64,000 bases of DNA from Aplysia californica (GCF_000002075.1 NW_004797528.1:561638-625637), one strand, 5' to 3'. Positions 11,060 to 24,213 are shown, counted from the first letter of the stretch. The notes: a model not told the origin generated them from the letters alone. Translations and numbers: made by a program.

Positions 11060-12250
11060 CTGTCACGGGCTTCCTATGAGCTATATTATATTATATAAAC
11101 CGCCTCTGTATCCCACAGAATTTTAACTACACGGTGTATTTTATTAAGGCTCTCCTTCATCTTTCGTCTTTCCCTACTCTGCATGTACAGATTTAACCTC
11201 CTCCCCACCCCACCCCTTCGACAAACCAAAGCCCCCCCCCCCAAAAAAAAAAAGAAAAAAGGATTTTAAAAAAGCTTACAATGGTAACAGCTTTTCTCCA
11301 TGCGTCCTGCAATTAAGGCTACTAATAACAGCAACCGTTAAAGAGCTTAGTTTAAATCCAGGTCGGTATCGCGCTGTGGAAGACCCCTTAACCCCCCCCT
11401 CCCCCTCCCAAAGTTAAGTTGCATGACATGAGGACGTGATTCAGAGGCAGTCCTAGTGCTACTTCCAACCGTAATTCCAGCTTCGTTAAAACGAACAGAT
11501 CGAGTCCATGTACTGGCTGCAATAAAACGAGAGATGAAGGGGCTTTAGGATCCTGCAGGGCCAAAATATCACAGAGAAAAGCTCCAGTGGGAGGGATGAG
11601 GGGGCAGATATCATCCGACAGACGCGAGGGATCATTAGCTAACTATACCTGGGATGTGAGCTCAAAATGCAATAGCACTATTAGTACCACAGATTATTAT
11701 TATTGAAAGCAGAAAGTCTGAGAAGGAGGGTTTTGTTTTTGTTTTGTTAGTTTTTGTTACTTTGTTTTTTGTTTTTGTTCCTTAGGATAATACATGAAGT
11801 TCTGATTTTGGTTTAGAGGGAAACTGGAGCACTAAATATTGTTGGGTTTAATTTTTTTTTTCCCCATGAAATAAGCGGCAGAAGCTTGGAAAGGCATTCA
11901 GCGTGAAATTTATTTTTTTTCTGAGACACTTTGACTTTGACAGAGTGTGAGTGTGTGTGTAAAGAGGTTTTGATGACACCTCTTCTTATTTTTGGCAAGC
12001 ATTCCCCCTGCTTTCTACTGTGGAAAAAATGTACTGTATTTGAAACCGAAGTAGTATGCCCATGCTTCTGTTGGGCTTTACGTCAAGTGTAAATTTATCT
12101 AGAAATTCTTCACACCTTAGGGGTCCTCAGCATGTACTAATAGTAGGCCTACTATAGTCCACGACTTAAGGATGATGAGTAAAGTAAAAGACTTAATTAA
12201 GTTTCAGTAAGAGTTTGGCACTTGCCACACAAATAAGTCATTTAAGTACC
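11060..12250. other. unannotated intergenic DNA
   Basis: Short C-runs (11231, 11391) and T/G runs (11730-11780). No coding or RNA gene recognised. Confidence 0.5.
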
Positions 12251-12261
12251 CAAAAGATTGA

Positions 12262-12336
12262 GTGGTTGGTGAGTGCTCCGGTGTGGTTTGCTCTTTCTTT
12301 CCTATCTAACACATGCCAATATCGTCCTTGTCTTAG
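12262..12336 (+). mobile_element. SINE-A fragment (head only)
   Basis: Matches the SINE-A head (ggttggtgagtgctccggtg) and the following C/T-rich segment. It stops where a tRNA-derived SINE begins. Confidence 0.7.
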
Positions 12337-12339
12337 TGG

Positions 12340-12600
12340 GTCAGACTGACATCTGTTGTGCTGCTGCTATGTTCTTCGCCCATCTCACATAGAACTAGAA
12401 CACATGGGTTCGAATCCCGAGGGGGGAGATTTGTTTGTTTGCTTGTTTGTTTTCTCCGAGTACATGTATCCCCGTATGTCTGCTGGGCCGGGTTCTGTAT
12501 CTCTCTCAGCCCGGGCTGGTTCTGATGAGCAGAGTCAAAGCAGCCCGCTTCCTAAATGATCTCAATTGTGTCGATGAGGGCGAAAAAAACCCACCAAACA
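12340..12600 (+). mobile_element. tRNA-derived SINE
   Basis: Contains a perfect B box (gggttcgaatccc, 12408-12420) and a 3' body reading taaatgatctcaattgtgtc then aaaaaacccacc, similar to the 3' bodies of the copies at 13110 and 21305. Confidence 0.7.
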
Positions 12601-12647
12601 CATAGCCTACAATCTTTGAGGGCCCGGAACTGTGAGGTCTTCGCTGT

Positions 12648-12998
12648 TTAACCCTATCCGTACGTCGTGTTTTACTGTCGTATCCATACGACGTTGGGAA
12701 CTCTGGGCCACCACTTCCAAAGAGGAAATTTACTCGTTAATCCGATCCGTACGTCGTGTTTTACTGTCGTATCCATACGACGTTGGGAACTCTGTGCCAC
12801 CACTTCCAAAGAGGAAATTTACTCGTTAATCCGATCCGTACGTTTTGCAAAGCAGTCTATCAAAATGATTTTTTTTAGAAAATACTCAAATACTGAAAGT
12901 TTCAAAGAGACCTTCGTACTAGAAGTAAAGTATTCTAAAATGTGAAGAATACAACCCCGGGGGTACAAAATGACCCCAGGGTGTACGGATAGGGTTAA
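12648..12998 (+). mobile_element. piggyBac-like MITE, copy 2 with internal duplication
   Basis: TTAA-bounded, starting ttaaccctatccgtacg and ending gtacggatagggttaa. The first about 89 bases are present as two consecutive units (phase points 12657, 12746, 12835), making this copy longer than its relatives of about 240 bp. Confidence 0.9.
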
Positions 12999-13109
12999 AG
13001 AAGGTTATGGTCAGTGAGTGCGGCACTTGAAAACTAAACGAGCACAGGAACCGCGCTATGCGTAATTCCATTTTCATTCTGTCCCATTCACAGCTCAATG
13101 AAGTCAATG

Positions 13110-13372
13110 CTGGCTGTACTGGTGTCCGTGGTTTAGTGGTTAGGCGATTCCCAGTCGCACACAGGAGTCCCGAGTTCGACTCCCAAGTGGGAAGACATTT
13201 TTGTCGAGTATCTTGGTCTTTCTGCTGGGATGTTGTATCCCCCTTTTATTACTATTACGGTAGTCTTATTGCGGATTTGGGTCTGACAGTGACAGGCAGA
13301 GTGGGAAGCTCGACTCCTAAATTTTGATTATCTAAATTGTGAGATGGGGGCGTAAAAACACCTACTTTAACA
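13110..13372 (+). mobile_element. tRNA-derived SINE
   Basis: The head ggtgtccgtggtttagtggt resembles an A box and gagttcgactccc a B box. The body includes tcttggtctttctgctggga and ends with taaaaacacctacttt. The same body and tail occur at 21305-21593 on the other strand. Confidence 0.8.
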
Positions 13373-13418
13373 AAGAAAATGTTTGTAGCGGAGGACACTC
13401 GCATACCGGTAACCTTAT

Positions 13419-13588
13419 CTGTCCCCGTACTTTGATGCACCCCGCAAAATTTGATCATTTAAAAAATAATTTCTGATTATTTTCCTTTATCATTCTTTGT
13501 TGAAATTAACAGAATCGCATAATTTCATATTTTTTGGGCTCAGTTTGCATAATTTCAGAATTTTTGTTGCATAAAACGACGGGGGCAG
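13419..13588. mobile_element. MITE family B, copy 2
   Basis: Termini ctgtccccgt and acgggggcag are inverted. The flanks ccttat (13413-13418 and 13589-13594) are an exact 6-bp duplication. Confidence 0.8.
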
Positions 13589-15898
13589 CCTTATTATGAT
13601 GAGTAGTTTCCAAAATAAGCTTCTTCAATATTCACCATAATTTTCTATTAACTATTACTATTAGAAAACAGAAACTGTAACTCCAATGCTGACAACCTCG
13701 GTAAATGAACAGTTATTTCCCCTTCAACCTGTTTTGTTTTCAGTCAATTTTCAACAGTGCCGTTTTCTTGTTGAATTGAAATTGATACACATTTTTTTAA
13801 TTTTTGGTCAGCGCAAAAAGAGTCTGGTTTTCCTAACCAAGATAAGATGTTACAGTGGTAGGATCATAAATGCCTGTTACCTAATACAGAGGTTCTTCTT
13901 TAGTAGATCTACTCCTCTAACCTTTTTTGCTCAGGATTCCTATGAATGAAACTGTTTATTTCCTAATACATGTACTAATACATGTACGCCTTTTTTTTTT
14001 TCTTTTTTTTTTTTCTCCAACCAACAACTCATTTATTTTTTTCAAATTTAAACGAATGTTCAAACCTTCATACCCAGTGCCCATTGGGAGATAATACATG
14101 TACGCCTATTTCATCTTTGTAATTTGATTGGCAATTTGATTTTCAGACGGTCTCTGATGGACAGGTGAAGATGATTTAATTAGAGTGCCAAAAACATACA
14201 CAGAAACATCCGAGTCTTCTGCTTACAGTTACAGTAGTTTATAATGATACAGTTTTGAACAGAGAAGTATCATTTATTTATTGTAAGCATACAATTCTGC
14301 AATGATGGCAGTTGATAGTTTAGTTACGTTAGTTAATTTATATACATAACATAAGCACCATAAATGTGTTCCCTGCTTACAGTTTGGCAATTTTTTCTAT
14401 TTAATCTAATTATGATGTGTTGCTGAATGTGAAGTTGTTCAGTTTTACACTATGAATGAATGTAGGCCTACATTGTACAAACGTTTTATGGTGGGCGCAA
14501 CTTCAAATCTCTGCAGCTGGGTTTGACCTTTCTATTTTTGACCCAGCGTGTATTATTGAGTGAGGAGAAGAAAAGGGAAAGTGTCTTTGCTTTAGTGGAC
14601 GTGATGTGTATGGTGATTTTTCTGCTGCCTTAACTTTTTTGGATGTGAATGTCTTCATCATGACTACAGAGCTCAAAATGCAACTGTGGCTATTGACTTT
14701 ATAATCATGTACTTTTTATTATTCCATTTTCTGTTTTGTGCACATCAAATTTTTCCACTTCAAGCTTTGTTATTGAGAATTGGAAGTTGAAGAGACTACA
14801 AACTTGATCTGACCAGAAGAATGTTACTGCAAGTGCTTTTTACATTAAAATCACTTTTAAATCTGTGATGAACTTTGTGGTTGCTCTACTTTACTTTCCC
14901 TACATTTGCTGATACTGTTACATTATAGTTATAGTTCCTTTTTCCGTCTGTATGTTTTGTTGGTTCATATTTGTTGGGATCATTACTGTACAAAATGAAA
15001 ATGATAATGTCAAACAATTATTGTCCAGTCAAGTTCTGCCCGTAATATTAATACTATTATGCATGTTTCCGATTATAACCTGATGAGTTACAGAAATGTA
15101 GTATACGTGTGAGTGTTTTGAACGTTGAAGACTTTGTTCTAAGGGAAGGGTTGTTTCATTTTTAACAAAGGGAACGCAGACATGTGCCATGCCTTGTTTG
15201 TATAGTAGCCCTGAAGTCACTGAGATTTAAACTTACATTCCATGGAAATCATCACAGAGCTAAGAGATTTTTTTCTTTCCTATATTGACAAACCTGGAAC
15301 CACAAGGAGAGCTTCCACAATGTGTTTATATAGATGATAAAAAGCATTTGTATTGATGTAGATGCGCTCTTTGCATTTGCTAGGGATGTTCTGTGTTTTA
15401 CTAAAGCAAGAATCTATCTTGATCCGTCGAAAAATCCTCTTCTGTCATCTCTAAAATTTAAAATTCACGTTTCAAATACATTGTAATACACACACCGATG
15501 TAACTTTAAGTATGCGATGAAGTTATTATCCAATACATGGGGGTGGGAGGGGGGGAGACTTTTTTGCTTTTGTGGAAATTTAGTACCCTGCTGCTAGATA
15601 GATGCAAGCAGATCGGCTTGAAGACAGAACACTTTTAACCTTACCTATAAAGAGAAAAATAAATAAAAAGGAAAGAAAGCAGAGACCAAAGACCATGTGC
15701 TGAAGATTCTATCACACTTTTTCATTTAACTATAGAGTATAATAGATGTCTATGTTGTCTTATTCCATCAATAGTGGAGTTTCACCTTCCGCTGCTTGTG
15801 TTTTCAGTCAGGATGTCTATTTATTTCCCCCCCCCCCCCCCTTCTTTTTTTCCCTTCCAAGACTAATTGAAGTCAAGATAATTTCTCTTGTGCCTGCA
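13589..15898. other. low-repeat AT-rich DNA, possibly distal teashirt 3' UTR or downstream region
   Basis: No open frame of interest and few dispersed repeats. Direct tandem 'ctaatacatgta' units lie near 13969-13986. Poly-C is at 15830-15840. Confidence 0.4.
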
Positions 15899-16090
15899 CA
15901 GTGCAGCCTCTCTATAACGACCTTAGATATTAGGACCTTTGGTATAACGACATCCTCTGTATAGCAACACAGGGCCCAGGTGCCGATTTTTTCCATAAAT
16001 TTATATATGTCATGCCTCTCTATAACGACAACTCTCTATAACAACATTTTTTTCTGGTCATGATGATGTCGTTATAGAGAGGCTGTGCTG
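15899..16090. mobile_element. pogo/Tigger-like MITE
   Basis: Starts cagtgcagcctctctataac and ends gttatagagaggctgtgctg, an inverted pair. 'Cctctctataacga' recurs inside. CAGT termini with 'TATAACGA' blocks and TA flanks (TA on the right at 16091; left flank CA) fit pogo/Tigger-type Tc1/mariner derivatives. Confidence 0.75.
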
Positions 16091-16750
16091 TACTTGAAAG
16101 AAATATATTTCCCCTTTCAAGTCACAGAACTTGAGGTTTATATTCAGCAGTCAGCCCTCCTTCCTTCTTTGTTTCGCATGCTCAAATGTGATGCAAAAAC
16201 TCCAGGGAATATCATTTCTGCTCTGCTAAGGTATAAAGTATAATAATGCAACATATGGACATGCTACCATTTTACGTTTCTATTCTTTGATTATATTGTG
16301 TAACTTATTTTAAACCTCATGAATGCTTGAGTTTAATGGATATGAACCACAAGTTTCTATGATGATGATGAGTCCCATTTGACAAACATGTTCTGTTATT
16401 TCTAAACTTTCTCTTATGAACACTTACCAAATACGTGTACTTTGCAATATGTGTCTTTTAATCCCTTCATAGTTATACCAAAAAACTTTTCAAACATGAA
16501 ATCCTTTCGCAGTTTTTTACCTGTACTCTTCCTGTTTTTTATTAGCTGATACATTTGTCCCTTCCACTGCGCTTTTACTTGATACAGTTTGACTTACGCT
16601 TGTACAAAGTTGTGTGCATGTATTAGCATCCTCTTGAACCTATTCCGAAAGTCTTCTGGAATGTTGTCATTCCCTCACCTATACACAGTGACTCTCAGTT
16701 CATGTGGACTGAGTGCTAGACGTGCTATGTTCAATGGAATGATTTGTTTC

Positions 16751-17180
16751 ACGACGCGGTGGAATCAGGCACTCGTCAATTTTTGGCCATGTAGAGTTAT
16801 TGGTATCATCTGAAAGCTTATTCATTTGCCTTGCTTTCGATTTCAAAAATACCCATTTATCTTGAATAGAAATCGAAATATTTGCGATTGAAGGAGGTGG
16901 GGTCGCCTGGTTTCATAGATAAAATTAGCAAGAAAATGGCCGCCAAAGTTTGGTAACTTCAATAGCTTGAGAATATTTGAAAACTGAAAAATCACATTTT
17001 GTTTGTTTGTTGTCTTTAATCAATGTTTTTCAGTAAAATTCCCATGGAAAATGTGTTTTATATGGACATCAAAGGTGTTGAGCCAAATAACAATTATTCG
17101 ACAAAAATTGCCAAACTGAAGGAAAAAGATCCTGTTTCTTCGATTTTACTATATTGACGAGCGCCTGATTTCATCACGCT
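16751..17180. mobile_element. MITE family F, copy 1
   Basis: About 430 bp with inverted ends: left gaatcaggcactcgtcaa, right ttgacgagcgcctgattt. A second copy in reverse orientation is at 25366-25794. No coding frame. Superfamily unassigned. Confidence 0.7.
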
Positions 17181-19199
17181 TTCTCACATTTTTCCTTACC
17201 TTCAGAATTCAATTAACACAAGTTATGAAGATCAAACTAAGTGTCAGGCTCTCATAAGGTCACAACCTTTTTCTCGCAGAAAAACTGGATGAACATGCAG
17301 AGCTATTCAATCAGTCTGTGAGTATAATTTATGTTCAGAACTCTCTGTTACAAGAAACAGTTTACTGTTTTAAATCTGACATATATTGTTCAAAACAAAG
17401 ATTCAACAACTTTTAAGTGGAGGAAGCAAAAAAATAAAAAGTTGTTTAATGATTCTCTTTACAGGAAAAAAAATTGGAAATGTTTTGGAATTACTTAAAT
17501 AAATAAAACACTTTTTATGGCATTACTTTTTTTTCTACTCTGAACTAAAACCACTCGAAATTTGAAGATGAAAACGTTTCATAAAACCTAGCTCTCTACG
17601 CTTTAGTTTTCCTGGAAAAAATGGAAAACTGGAAAGTTTGCATTTGTTGTGACTTCTGTGCTGTAGCTGTATATTGCTGCAAGGTTTCCTCAGCTTTCTG
17701 TAACTTCCGCTTTCTGTCCAGTTCAGTTTGTATAAATTATCTGATATACAGCAGTATTTTCTATGTGAGAGTTGGACATTACCCTAAGGATTGAACATTT
17801 TTCCACAAGATTCTGGCATTGTTTTCTTACTTAGCTGTCTAGTCTTTAAGAGAGCAAGCTCAAGAAGAGAATGTGTTTATTTCCTGTCTGATTCCCGAGA
17901 ATTCATTTTTCAGTTCCATACAACAACAAAAAAAGACGTATTTAAATATAATTTCCGAAAACTACAGTTGTGAAATTTGCTTTCAGCTTAATTGACTAGG
18001 TGGCCAAGCAAATTTCTTAGGCAGGTTTTTTCCTTTTGAAGTCTTCCAAGAAACGTCTGCAGAGTGAGAGAATTCAAATTTTAAATTTGTGTTTAAGGGA
18101 ATTTGATAACAATGTACGTCAAGATGTTTCAAACGAAAATTCAGGTTGTTGTTGACGACGTTATGTTTCAATGATCATCTCAAACTAACAGCTCATAATA
18201 TTATGTTTTATTAATTATCAGCAGCATATTCAGGAAAAATAGCTCTTTTCTGCAGCCGGGGCAGCTCATTGCAACCCTAAAAAACTGCAGTGTGACAACA
18301 ATTTGTTGGCTCACTCACATCGTTGGAAAAACCACACCACTTTCAATAAATACCACATCCGTCTAAACGCTAAGATGCCATGGAAACCACTTTTACTTTT
18401 AGGAAATCAGTAAAACTTCCAGTAACCTGGGAAATGGTCAGTTGAAGTGTAATACAGATATTATATAATAATATGAATCCACCAACTTTTAGGTCCCGAG
18501 CTCTATATTTTTTACAACCATGCATAGTTCGTCTTTGAATATACCGTCATATAGTGTTCCATAATATCCAAGCACTCAGGTTTAACGCTGCAATTTGTCT
18601 TTTCATCTTTCCTTCTTTTTTTTTTAAATCTGAATTTTTAAAACATTTTTATCTGTGGTATAATTATAACTTTCATCCATTTACAGTCCGTTGATCCATC
18701 ATGTGAGAATAGTTTACTTGTGAATGCCAGCTTTCCAGAATGACAGTTGACCTCTATAGGATTTGTGATTTATGGTGTGATCATAGGTCATAGGTTATCT
18801 GTGTGTTCTCCACTTGTCTAGATTGTGAGGGAAAACATAAATTACTTTCGTTCATGAGAGAAGCCTGAGAGTCCCATCATGCACAACTTGCTCTTGACAT
18901 GCATAAATAAGGAACCATTTCATTGAATGTGTTTTGATCTTTTTCTTGGCTATTGTTTGTTCTTTACTTATTTTGTGACAAGTGAAATTTGACTATGAAG
19001 AGAATCACAAATAAAAAAAAAAAGACATACATACTCTTGTGACTCAAATTTGTTGCATGTTGTGTGTTGAAAATGACTGTTCATGTTACATGTATTACAT
19101 TATCATTTATCATTAGACTCAATAAAATGTGATGTAATTTATATAGAGAACCAACAGTAAAAAAAAAAAACTTATGACTGAGAATAGATCTAGGCCTAC
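17181..19199. other. unannotated AT-rich DNA
   Basis: No recognised gene or repeat. AATAAA hexamers occur at about 17500, 18346, 19003 and 19120, so it could include distal teashirt 3' UTR. Confidence 0.4.
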
Positions 19200-19205
19200 A
19201 AATAA

Positions 19206-19387
19206 CCGTCCCTGTGGTTTTATGCACCCCGCATAATTTAGCAAAATTTGATCATTTTTTGCATAATTTCTGATTATTTTCTTTTATCATTCTTTGTTAA
19301 AATTAACAGAATCGCATAATTTCACATTTTTGGGCTCAATATGCACAATTTCAGAATTTTTCTTGCATAAAACGATGGCGGGGACAG
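19206..19387. mobile_element. MITE family B, copy 3
   Basis: Runs from ccgtccctgtggttttatgc to ttgcataaaacg...gggacag, flanked by aaataa (19200-19205 and 19388-19393). Confidence 0.8.
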
Positions 19388-19992
19388 AAATAATTAATTG
19401 TAAAGCACAATATTTGGAGTGTTTACCTACTAAATGAAACGAGCGCCCATAGTATACTGAGTTGCAAAAGTTTTGTCACACCCATTATATTACTATTACG
19501 ATAACTTTTGGTACAGAGTAAGAATTGCAGCAAAAATTAAAAGTATGACTCGAGTGACTAATGTGACTTATGAGACAACTTGTGCAAGAGCGCACGAAAG
19601 AAATCATAAACCAGAAGTAATATCTGGGCAAAGTGTTGGTATTAATTTCTCTGTCTCAGTCTACGTTGATATCAACCCTTCCTTCGCACAAAATTTGCTT
19701 TGAATCACATAGTACATAGACAATGTGTAAACACACCTTACACTCTATAAAATTCTGTACTTTCTAATGGTTGGGTCGTTTCTTCACCTGTTTTCAAAAT
19801 AACAAAATTGATAAATGCAGAAAATATAGGCTCTGTGTATATGATAAATTCTTTATTTTACACTTTCTACTGTTGCAAGACAGGTACATTTCTGTAGAAG
19901 GACCATGTAACGCTTGAACAGACATTTTAACACCATTAGAACGGTCTAAGACAAGCCTATTTAATTTGTCGCATGGATGGGAGAAAAAGTGT

Positions 19993-20229
19993 TTAACCCT
20001 ATCCGTACGTCATGTTTTATTATTGTATCCATAAGACGTGGGGAACTGGGTGCCACCACTTTCCAAAGAGGAATTTACTCGTTAATCCGATGCGGAGTCT
20101 GTCAAAATGATTTTTTGAGAAATACTGAAAGTATTTTTAAAAGAGATCTTCGTACGGGAAGTATTCATAAATGTGAAGAATACAACCCCAGGGGAACAAA
20201 ATGACCCCAGGGCGTAGGGATAGGGTTAA
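19993..20229 (+). mobile_element. piggyBac-like MITE, copy 3
   Basis: TTAA at both edges, left end ttaaccctatccgtacg, right end ggatagggttaa. Confidence 0.9.
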
Positions 20230-20377
20230 AAGAAAAGGATAGAGATTTCACAAATCTAACGTCCCCCAAGTGGCCCGAACCTGTGGCTGAAATGTGATGG
20301 TATATGGTGGAATCTCTGCTCCTTATTGAGCACATTTGGTTACTTTTCAACGCAACCTCAAAGGACGACACTATTGT

Positions 20378-20563
20378 CAGGGATGCCAAATCTCCGGTTT
20401 TTCCGGCTTTTTCCGTTTTTTTCCAACACTTGCAAAGGAAAGGGGAATGGCAAGAGAAATGTTTTTGTTTGCTCATTTCAAGATTTTACAAGGTTTGTTT
20501 TAAGTGAGATGTGACGCTCCGCTCATTTTCAGGTTTTTTTTCAAAAATCATTTGGCATCCCTG
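20378..20563. mobile_element. hAT-like MITE
   Basis: A perfect 13-bp inverted pair, cagggatgccaaa and tttggcatccctg, bounds 186 bp. tattgt occurs immediately on both sides. The terminus resembles those of the elements at 38686 and 50666. Confidence 0.75.
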
Positions 20564-20623
20564 TATTGTGAAGAAATTCTTGGTCACCGTGACTGCCCTA
20601 CATGGCACGGATGATGGAATGTA

Positions 20624-20705
20624 CAGTCCAGCCTGTGTAAGACGACCACCCATTGTCAAAGAGAAAATGGCTGTATAAGACAGGTGGCTGTCTTAGGCAG
20701 GACTG
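20624..20705. mobile_element. short pogo-like foldback element
   Basis: 82 bp that nearly folds on itself: cagtccagcctgtgtaagac on the left, gtcttaggcaggactg on the right, preceded by TA. Confidence 0.6.
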
Positions 20706-20709
20706 ATCA

Positions 20710-21300
20710 AGACGAAAAAAACAAACCATACCCTTCTGAGGTCCCAACCGACTGTACTAACAAGACATCGAATGACCACAAATGGCCACTATCAGTGAAA
20801 ACTCTTTCCAAACTCATCAAATCGTCATTCTGGACTGGCGTGCAAGATCATTAAGCCTCAACCCAACAGAACATCTGTAAGATGACCTTGACTGGAAGAT
20901 TAGAAACAGGCCGCACTCCGTATAAACTCGCCAGGAACTCAAGGCTGCACTTCACAAGGAATGGCAGGGGATTCTTCAAACAACCATATGACATCAATTC
21001 AGTCAATGAAGAGATGTTTTGTACCAGTAATTCAAGATGGAAGAGGCTGCACGCAATACTGAGCAAACTGATTTGGATTTTGCAAGGGACAGTGTGAATT
21101 AAATATCTCCCTTGGATAAGGAAAGACATTTGTCATTTCTTTTCATGTCATGTCGGTACAAAAAGAATAAAGATCATGGGTCCCAAATTTCTCTTGGCGG
21201 TGTTGAATAGTAAATGAGTTATTGTACTTGTAAGGTAGGTGTGACAACTTTTGCAACATATTACATTACAGTGCATATACACAGGGTTTTTCTTGGGTTT
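20710..21300. other. unannotated intergenic DNA
   Basis: Two antiparallel short open frames near 20851-21129 have no recognisable domain. Confidence 0.4.
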
Positions 21301-21304
21301 TTTA

Positions 21305-21593
21305 AAATTTAGTGTAGGTGTTTTTATGCCCCCCATAAACAAAATTGAGATAATTTAGGAAGCAGGCTTCTGACCCTACTAGCACACGGGCCCTCCGAGA
21401 ATTTTCGCCCTTGTCCGAGAAGGCTAGGTGTAGATCTTTCCTACCAGAGGGATACCATATCCCAGCAGAAAGACCGAGATACCTGATAAAAATTTCTTCT
21501 CGCTCTGAAATTGAACCCAGGTCTCCAGCATATGACAGCGAAGCGCCCAAACCTACACCACAGACAGCAATATGTAGGCCCTACCGAGTGTAA
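21305..21593 (-). mobile_element. tRNA-derived SINE
   Basis: On the - strand the head gtggtgtaggtttgggcgct is followed by a B-box-like gggttcaatttc, then tctcggtctttctgctggga and a 3' end with cataaaaacacctacact. It belongs to the same family as 13110-13372. Confidence 0.8.
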
Positions 21594-21663
21594 CAACCAG
21601 GACGGAAACTCGAAAGACGAAAATAATTAAATGAAATTGAAAATCCAACATTTGTACAGGTTA

Positions 21664-21839
21664 GTTTAGTTTTAGTTAAGGTTTTACGGCGCTCGCAACT
21701 GCATAAGGTCATATGAGCGCCAGAAGATTAGAGGTGTTACAAGGGAGTAACAACATAAAAAAGGAGGGGAGATAAAGACGATAGATGTTTGATAGGAAAG
21801 AAGGAGCAAACCACACCACAGCACCCGCCAACTACCCAC
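21664..21839 (-). mobile_element. SINE-A reference copy with target-site duplication
   Basis: Flanked by an exact 13-bp duplication tttgtacaggtta (21651-21663 and 21840-21852), the hallmark of LINE-mediated retroposition. On the - strand it starts with the head gttggcgggtgctgtggtgt and ends in a (CTAAAA)-like tail. This copy defines the edges of the family used elsewhere in this annotation. Confidence 0.92.
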
Positions 21840-21852
21840 TTTGTACAGGTTA

Positions 21853-23513
21853 AAAAATTCCAAAGTTTTTAATTTTGCACCCATGATTTCGTGCTTCAGC
21901 TTTCAAGCCTAGGACTTGCGTCAAGAAGATAGAGCGACAGCTGACTTTACTCTCACAACGCTTTTGGCTGGAGAGACCAGTAGTACATCCAGTCTCAACT
22001 GACCTGGAATTGTACAGGTTCAAGTCGAGGAGAGGGTATATTTCAGTGATCAGCTAAAAAGAGTGGAAAATCCTCCAGTCACGCCACAAATTAAAACACA
22101 AACTCTTCTGAGATATATTCCATATCATTTAATCATCATTAAAAACTAATTCAAGGGACATGGGGTGGGATGGGGGATGGGGCCGTTGTCAAAGAGCATC
22201 AGAAAAAACTGTACAACAGTGTAATGCTGAAATGTTCATTTCTTTCTCGTAACATCTTGACACAAAAAACTTGTAACTGACAATTCAAACACAATTTCAT
22301 ACATTCAATGACGTGTGTGTATAAATACTCGGCTTGCAGAAGTTTGAGGATTGGCAAGAAAATTCAGCAACGTCACCACCACTTCAATAAATAAAAACCG
22401 GGAGCCCAGTACTGTAAAGCATACACCCTCTGAGACAAAGAAGCTCGTCTCTTCAATCATCCACAAATGCATTTTAAAGAGTAAAACACAGCCAACAAGT
22501 TCAAAGACAGCATACAATCTGAGCCATGGAGTTTCAAATATATTATATATTAACCCTTCTACAATGTGAACAAAGTACATGTATAGCATACCATCTTTAT
22601 AATTTCCCAACAAAAGTAAATAGATGCTATTGAGCAGAATGACACACACAGAAGCTCCTTGCTCTAGCCATGGCTTGTAAAACACGCGTTACTCTCCAAG
22701 CAAATGTGTCAATGTAAAAAGCAACCACAACTAGCAATTATACAATCAATTGCAACAACCCCCCCCCATCTCCAGGAATACTGAGTAACAGGAATTTATA
22801 ACTCTTTCAATACAAGTAGGCACTGAGACAGTGAAGACGTGGCTACTTTCATTACTTTCAATCACGAAGTGTTGAGTCCTGAATCAAAAAGCATCAATTT
22901 CTTACCAAACAAAGGGTCATGGAAGGGGCAAGGAAGGGATGTGTCACAGCCCTGTGCCATTCACGAACAAGTATATTACCAAAGATGTCTAATCTCTCTT
23001 CCTTCTTGTAAAATGCACACCAAAAGCTCTTGCTCTTTCTTGTGACAATCTGTGCAGATGGTTAAAAAAAAACAACCATGGGACGGAACCAGCACTCAGA
23101 AAAAACATCCTCGACAAACCATTTTTTTTTTTTACTTTATCATATTCGTATCTCCAGACTTATGTACATTTGAGAGCAAAAACAAAAAATAATAATTTTC
23201 ATCTCAAAGAAATGATTTTTTGCATGAATACAGAGTTCGTAAACTTTTTAGAGTAAACCGATCCATTCTCAAACTCCTTGTGTAAACGAAGAACGACTAG
23301 CAAAGCCTCATATTTTCTTAATCTCTTTATATCACAGAAAGCTAGGGGGGTACATTTATCATAATTACTATGAGTACAGTCATCACTGTATGCAATTACA
23401 AACTGTATTCAAATTGGCCCCTCACCAACATTGCCAGCACCTTCCTGAGGATTTGATGTCCCTTTGGAACTACCATTCTGCTACGCAGTCATACCCTCTT
23501 TCCAGCAATAAAT
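21853..23513. other. unannotated intergenic DNA
   Basis: A hydrophobic 126-residue open frame at 22305-22685 (-) has no recognised family and no supporting signals. Otherwise AT-rich DNA with a poly-C run at about 22759. Confidence 0.4.
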
Positions 23514-23720
23514 GAGTTCGTCCTAAAATGTCTTAACTAGGAAAATATAATATCGATCAAACAAATAAATATATTTAAAACTGTGCAATATCAAATGACA
23601 TTGTTTAATTGTCAGTCATTTAAAGCTGTGTAATTCATGGCCATAAAAGTTCATAAAACAGGCCATAAAACAAGAAACTTCTGAGCAAGGAGCGACACTT
23701 GAACCCTTTACCTACCATGC
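23514..23720 (+). repeat. 206-bp direct repeat, copy 1
   Basis: Begins gagttcgtcctaaaatgtct. About 95 percent identical by eye to 24676-24882 in the same orientation. Confidence 0.9.
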
Positions 23721-24168
23721 AAATTTGCCAGGAGTGCTTCCCCTTGCCTTGTCCAAGTTGATATTGCAACTTTTCAGCTTAACCTTGTATGCCAGGGCAC
23801 AACAGTAAAAAGTGCAACACTTATTAAGAATTATCTGTGAAACTCCTGTATCAGTCTCAGTTTACGGCGTATTATTAGATTTTTCTCTCAATCCTTTTTC
23901 TTGTTTATTTACATTGACCAGTAACAAGACCAGGCAGCTCTTTGACCAGCACCCACCCATCTCAAAAGTGTGGATCTATCCCCTGCACAGTGTGTCTTTG
24001 AGGAGGCAGGCCCCTACTAAGCTGAGGAAACAATTCCAAACTTTCACCTCTGTCACTACCATCACAACGACTGCCCCCTCTATCTCACTTGTCTAAATGC
24101 CATCATCATCAGGGCTACTTTCAATCGCTTTTTCTTCACTATCCTTATCCTTAAATTTGGCGTTCATA

Positions 24169-24213
24169 TGACCTTACGCAGTTGCGAGAGCCGTAAAACC
24201 TCTACTATAAACA
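24169..24213 (+). mobile_element. SINE-A tail fragment
   Basis: Reads catatgaccttacgcagttg then gccgtaaaacctctact, the 3' quarter of the SINE. Confidence 0.65.

Noticed and set aside
10623-11126. Long Ser/Leu and Arg/Glu open frames
   Set aside because: Produced entirely by the (CT)n repeat.
13118-13190. tRNA gene
   Set aside because: A and B boxes are present but no full cloverleaf, and the same head with the same downstream body recurs at other sites, so it is a SINE.
22305-22685. 126-residue hydrophobic open frame on the - strand
   Set aside because: Could look like a membrane protein, but AT-rich composition, no family resemblance and no splice or UTR support make chance more likely.
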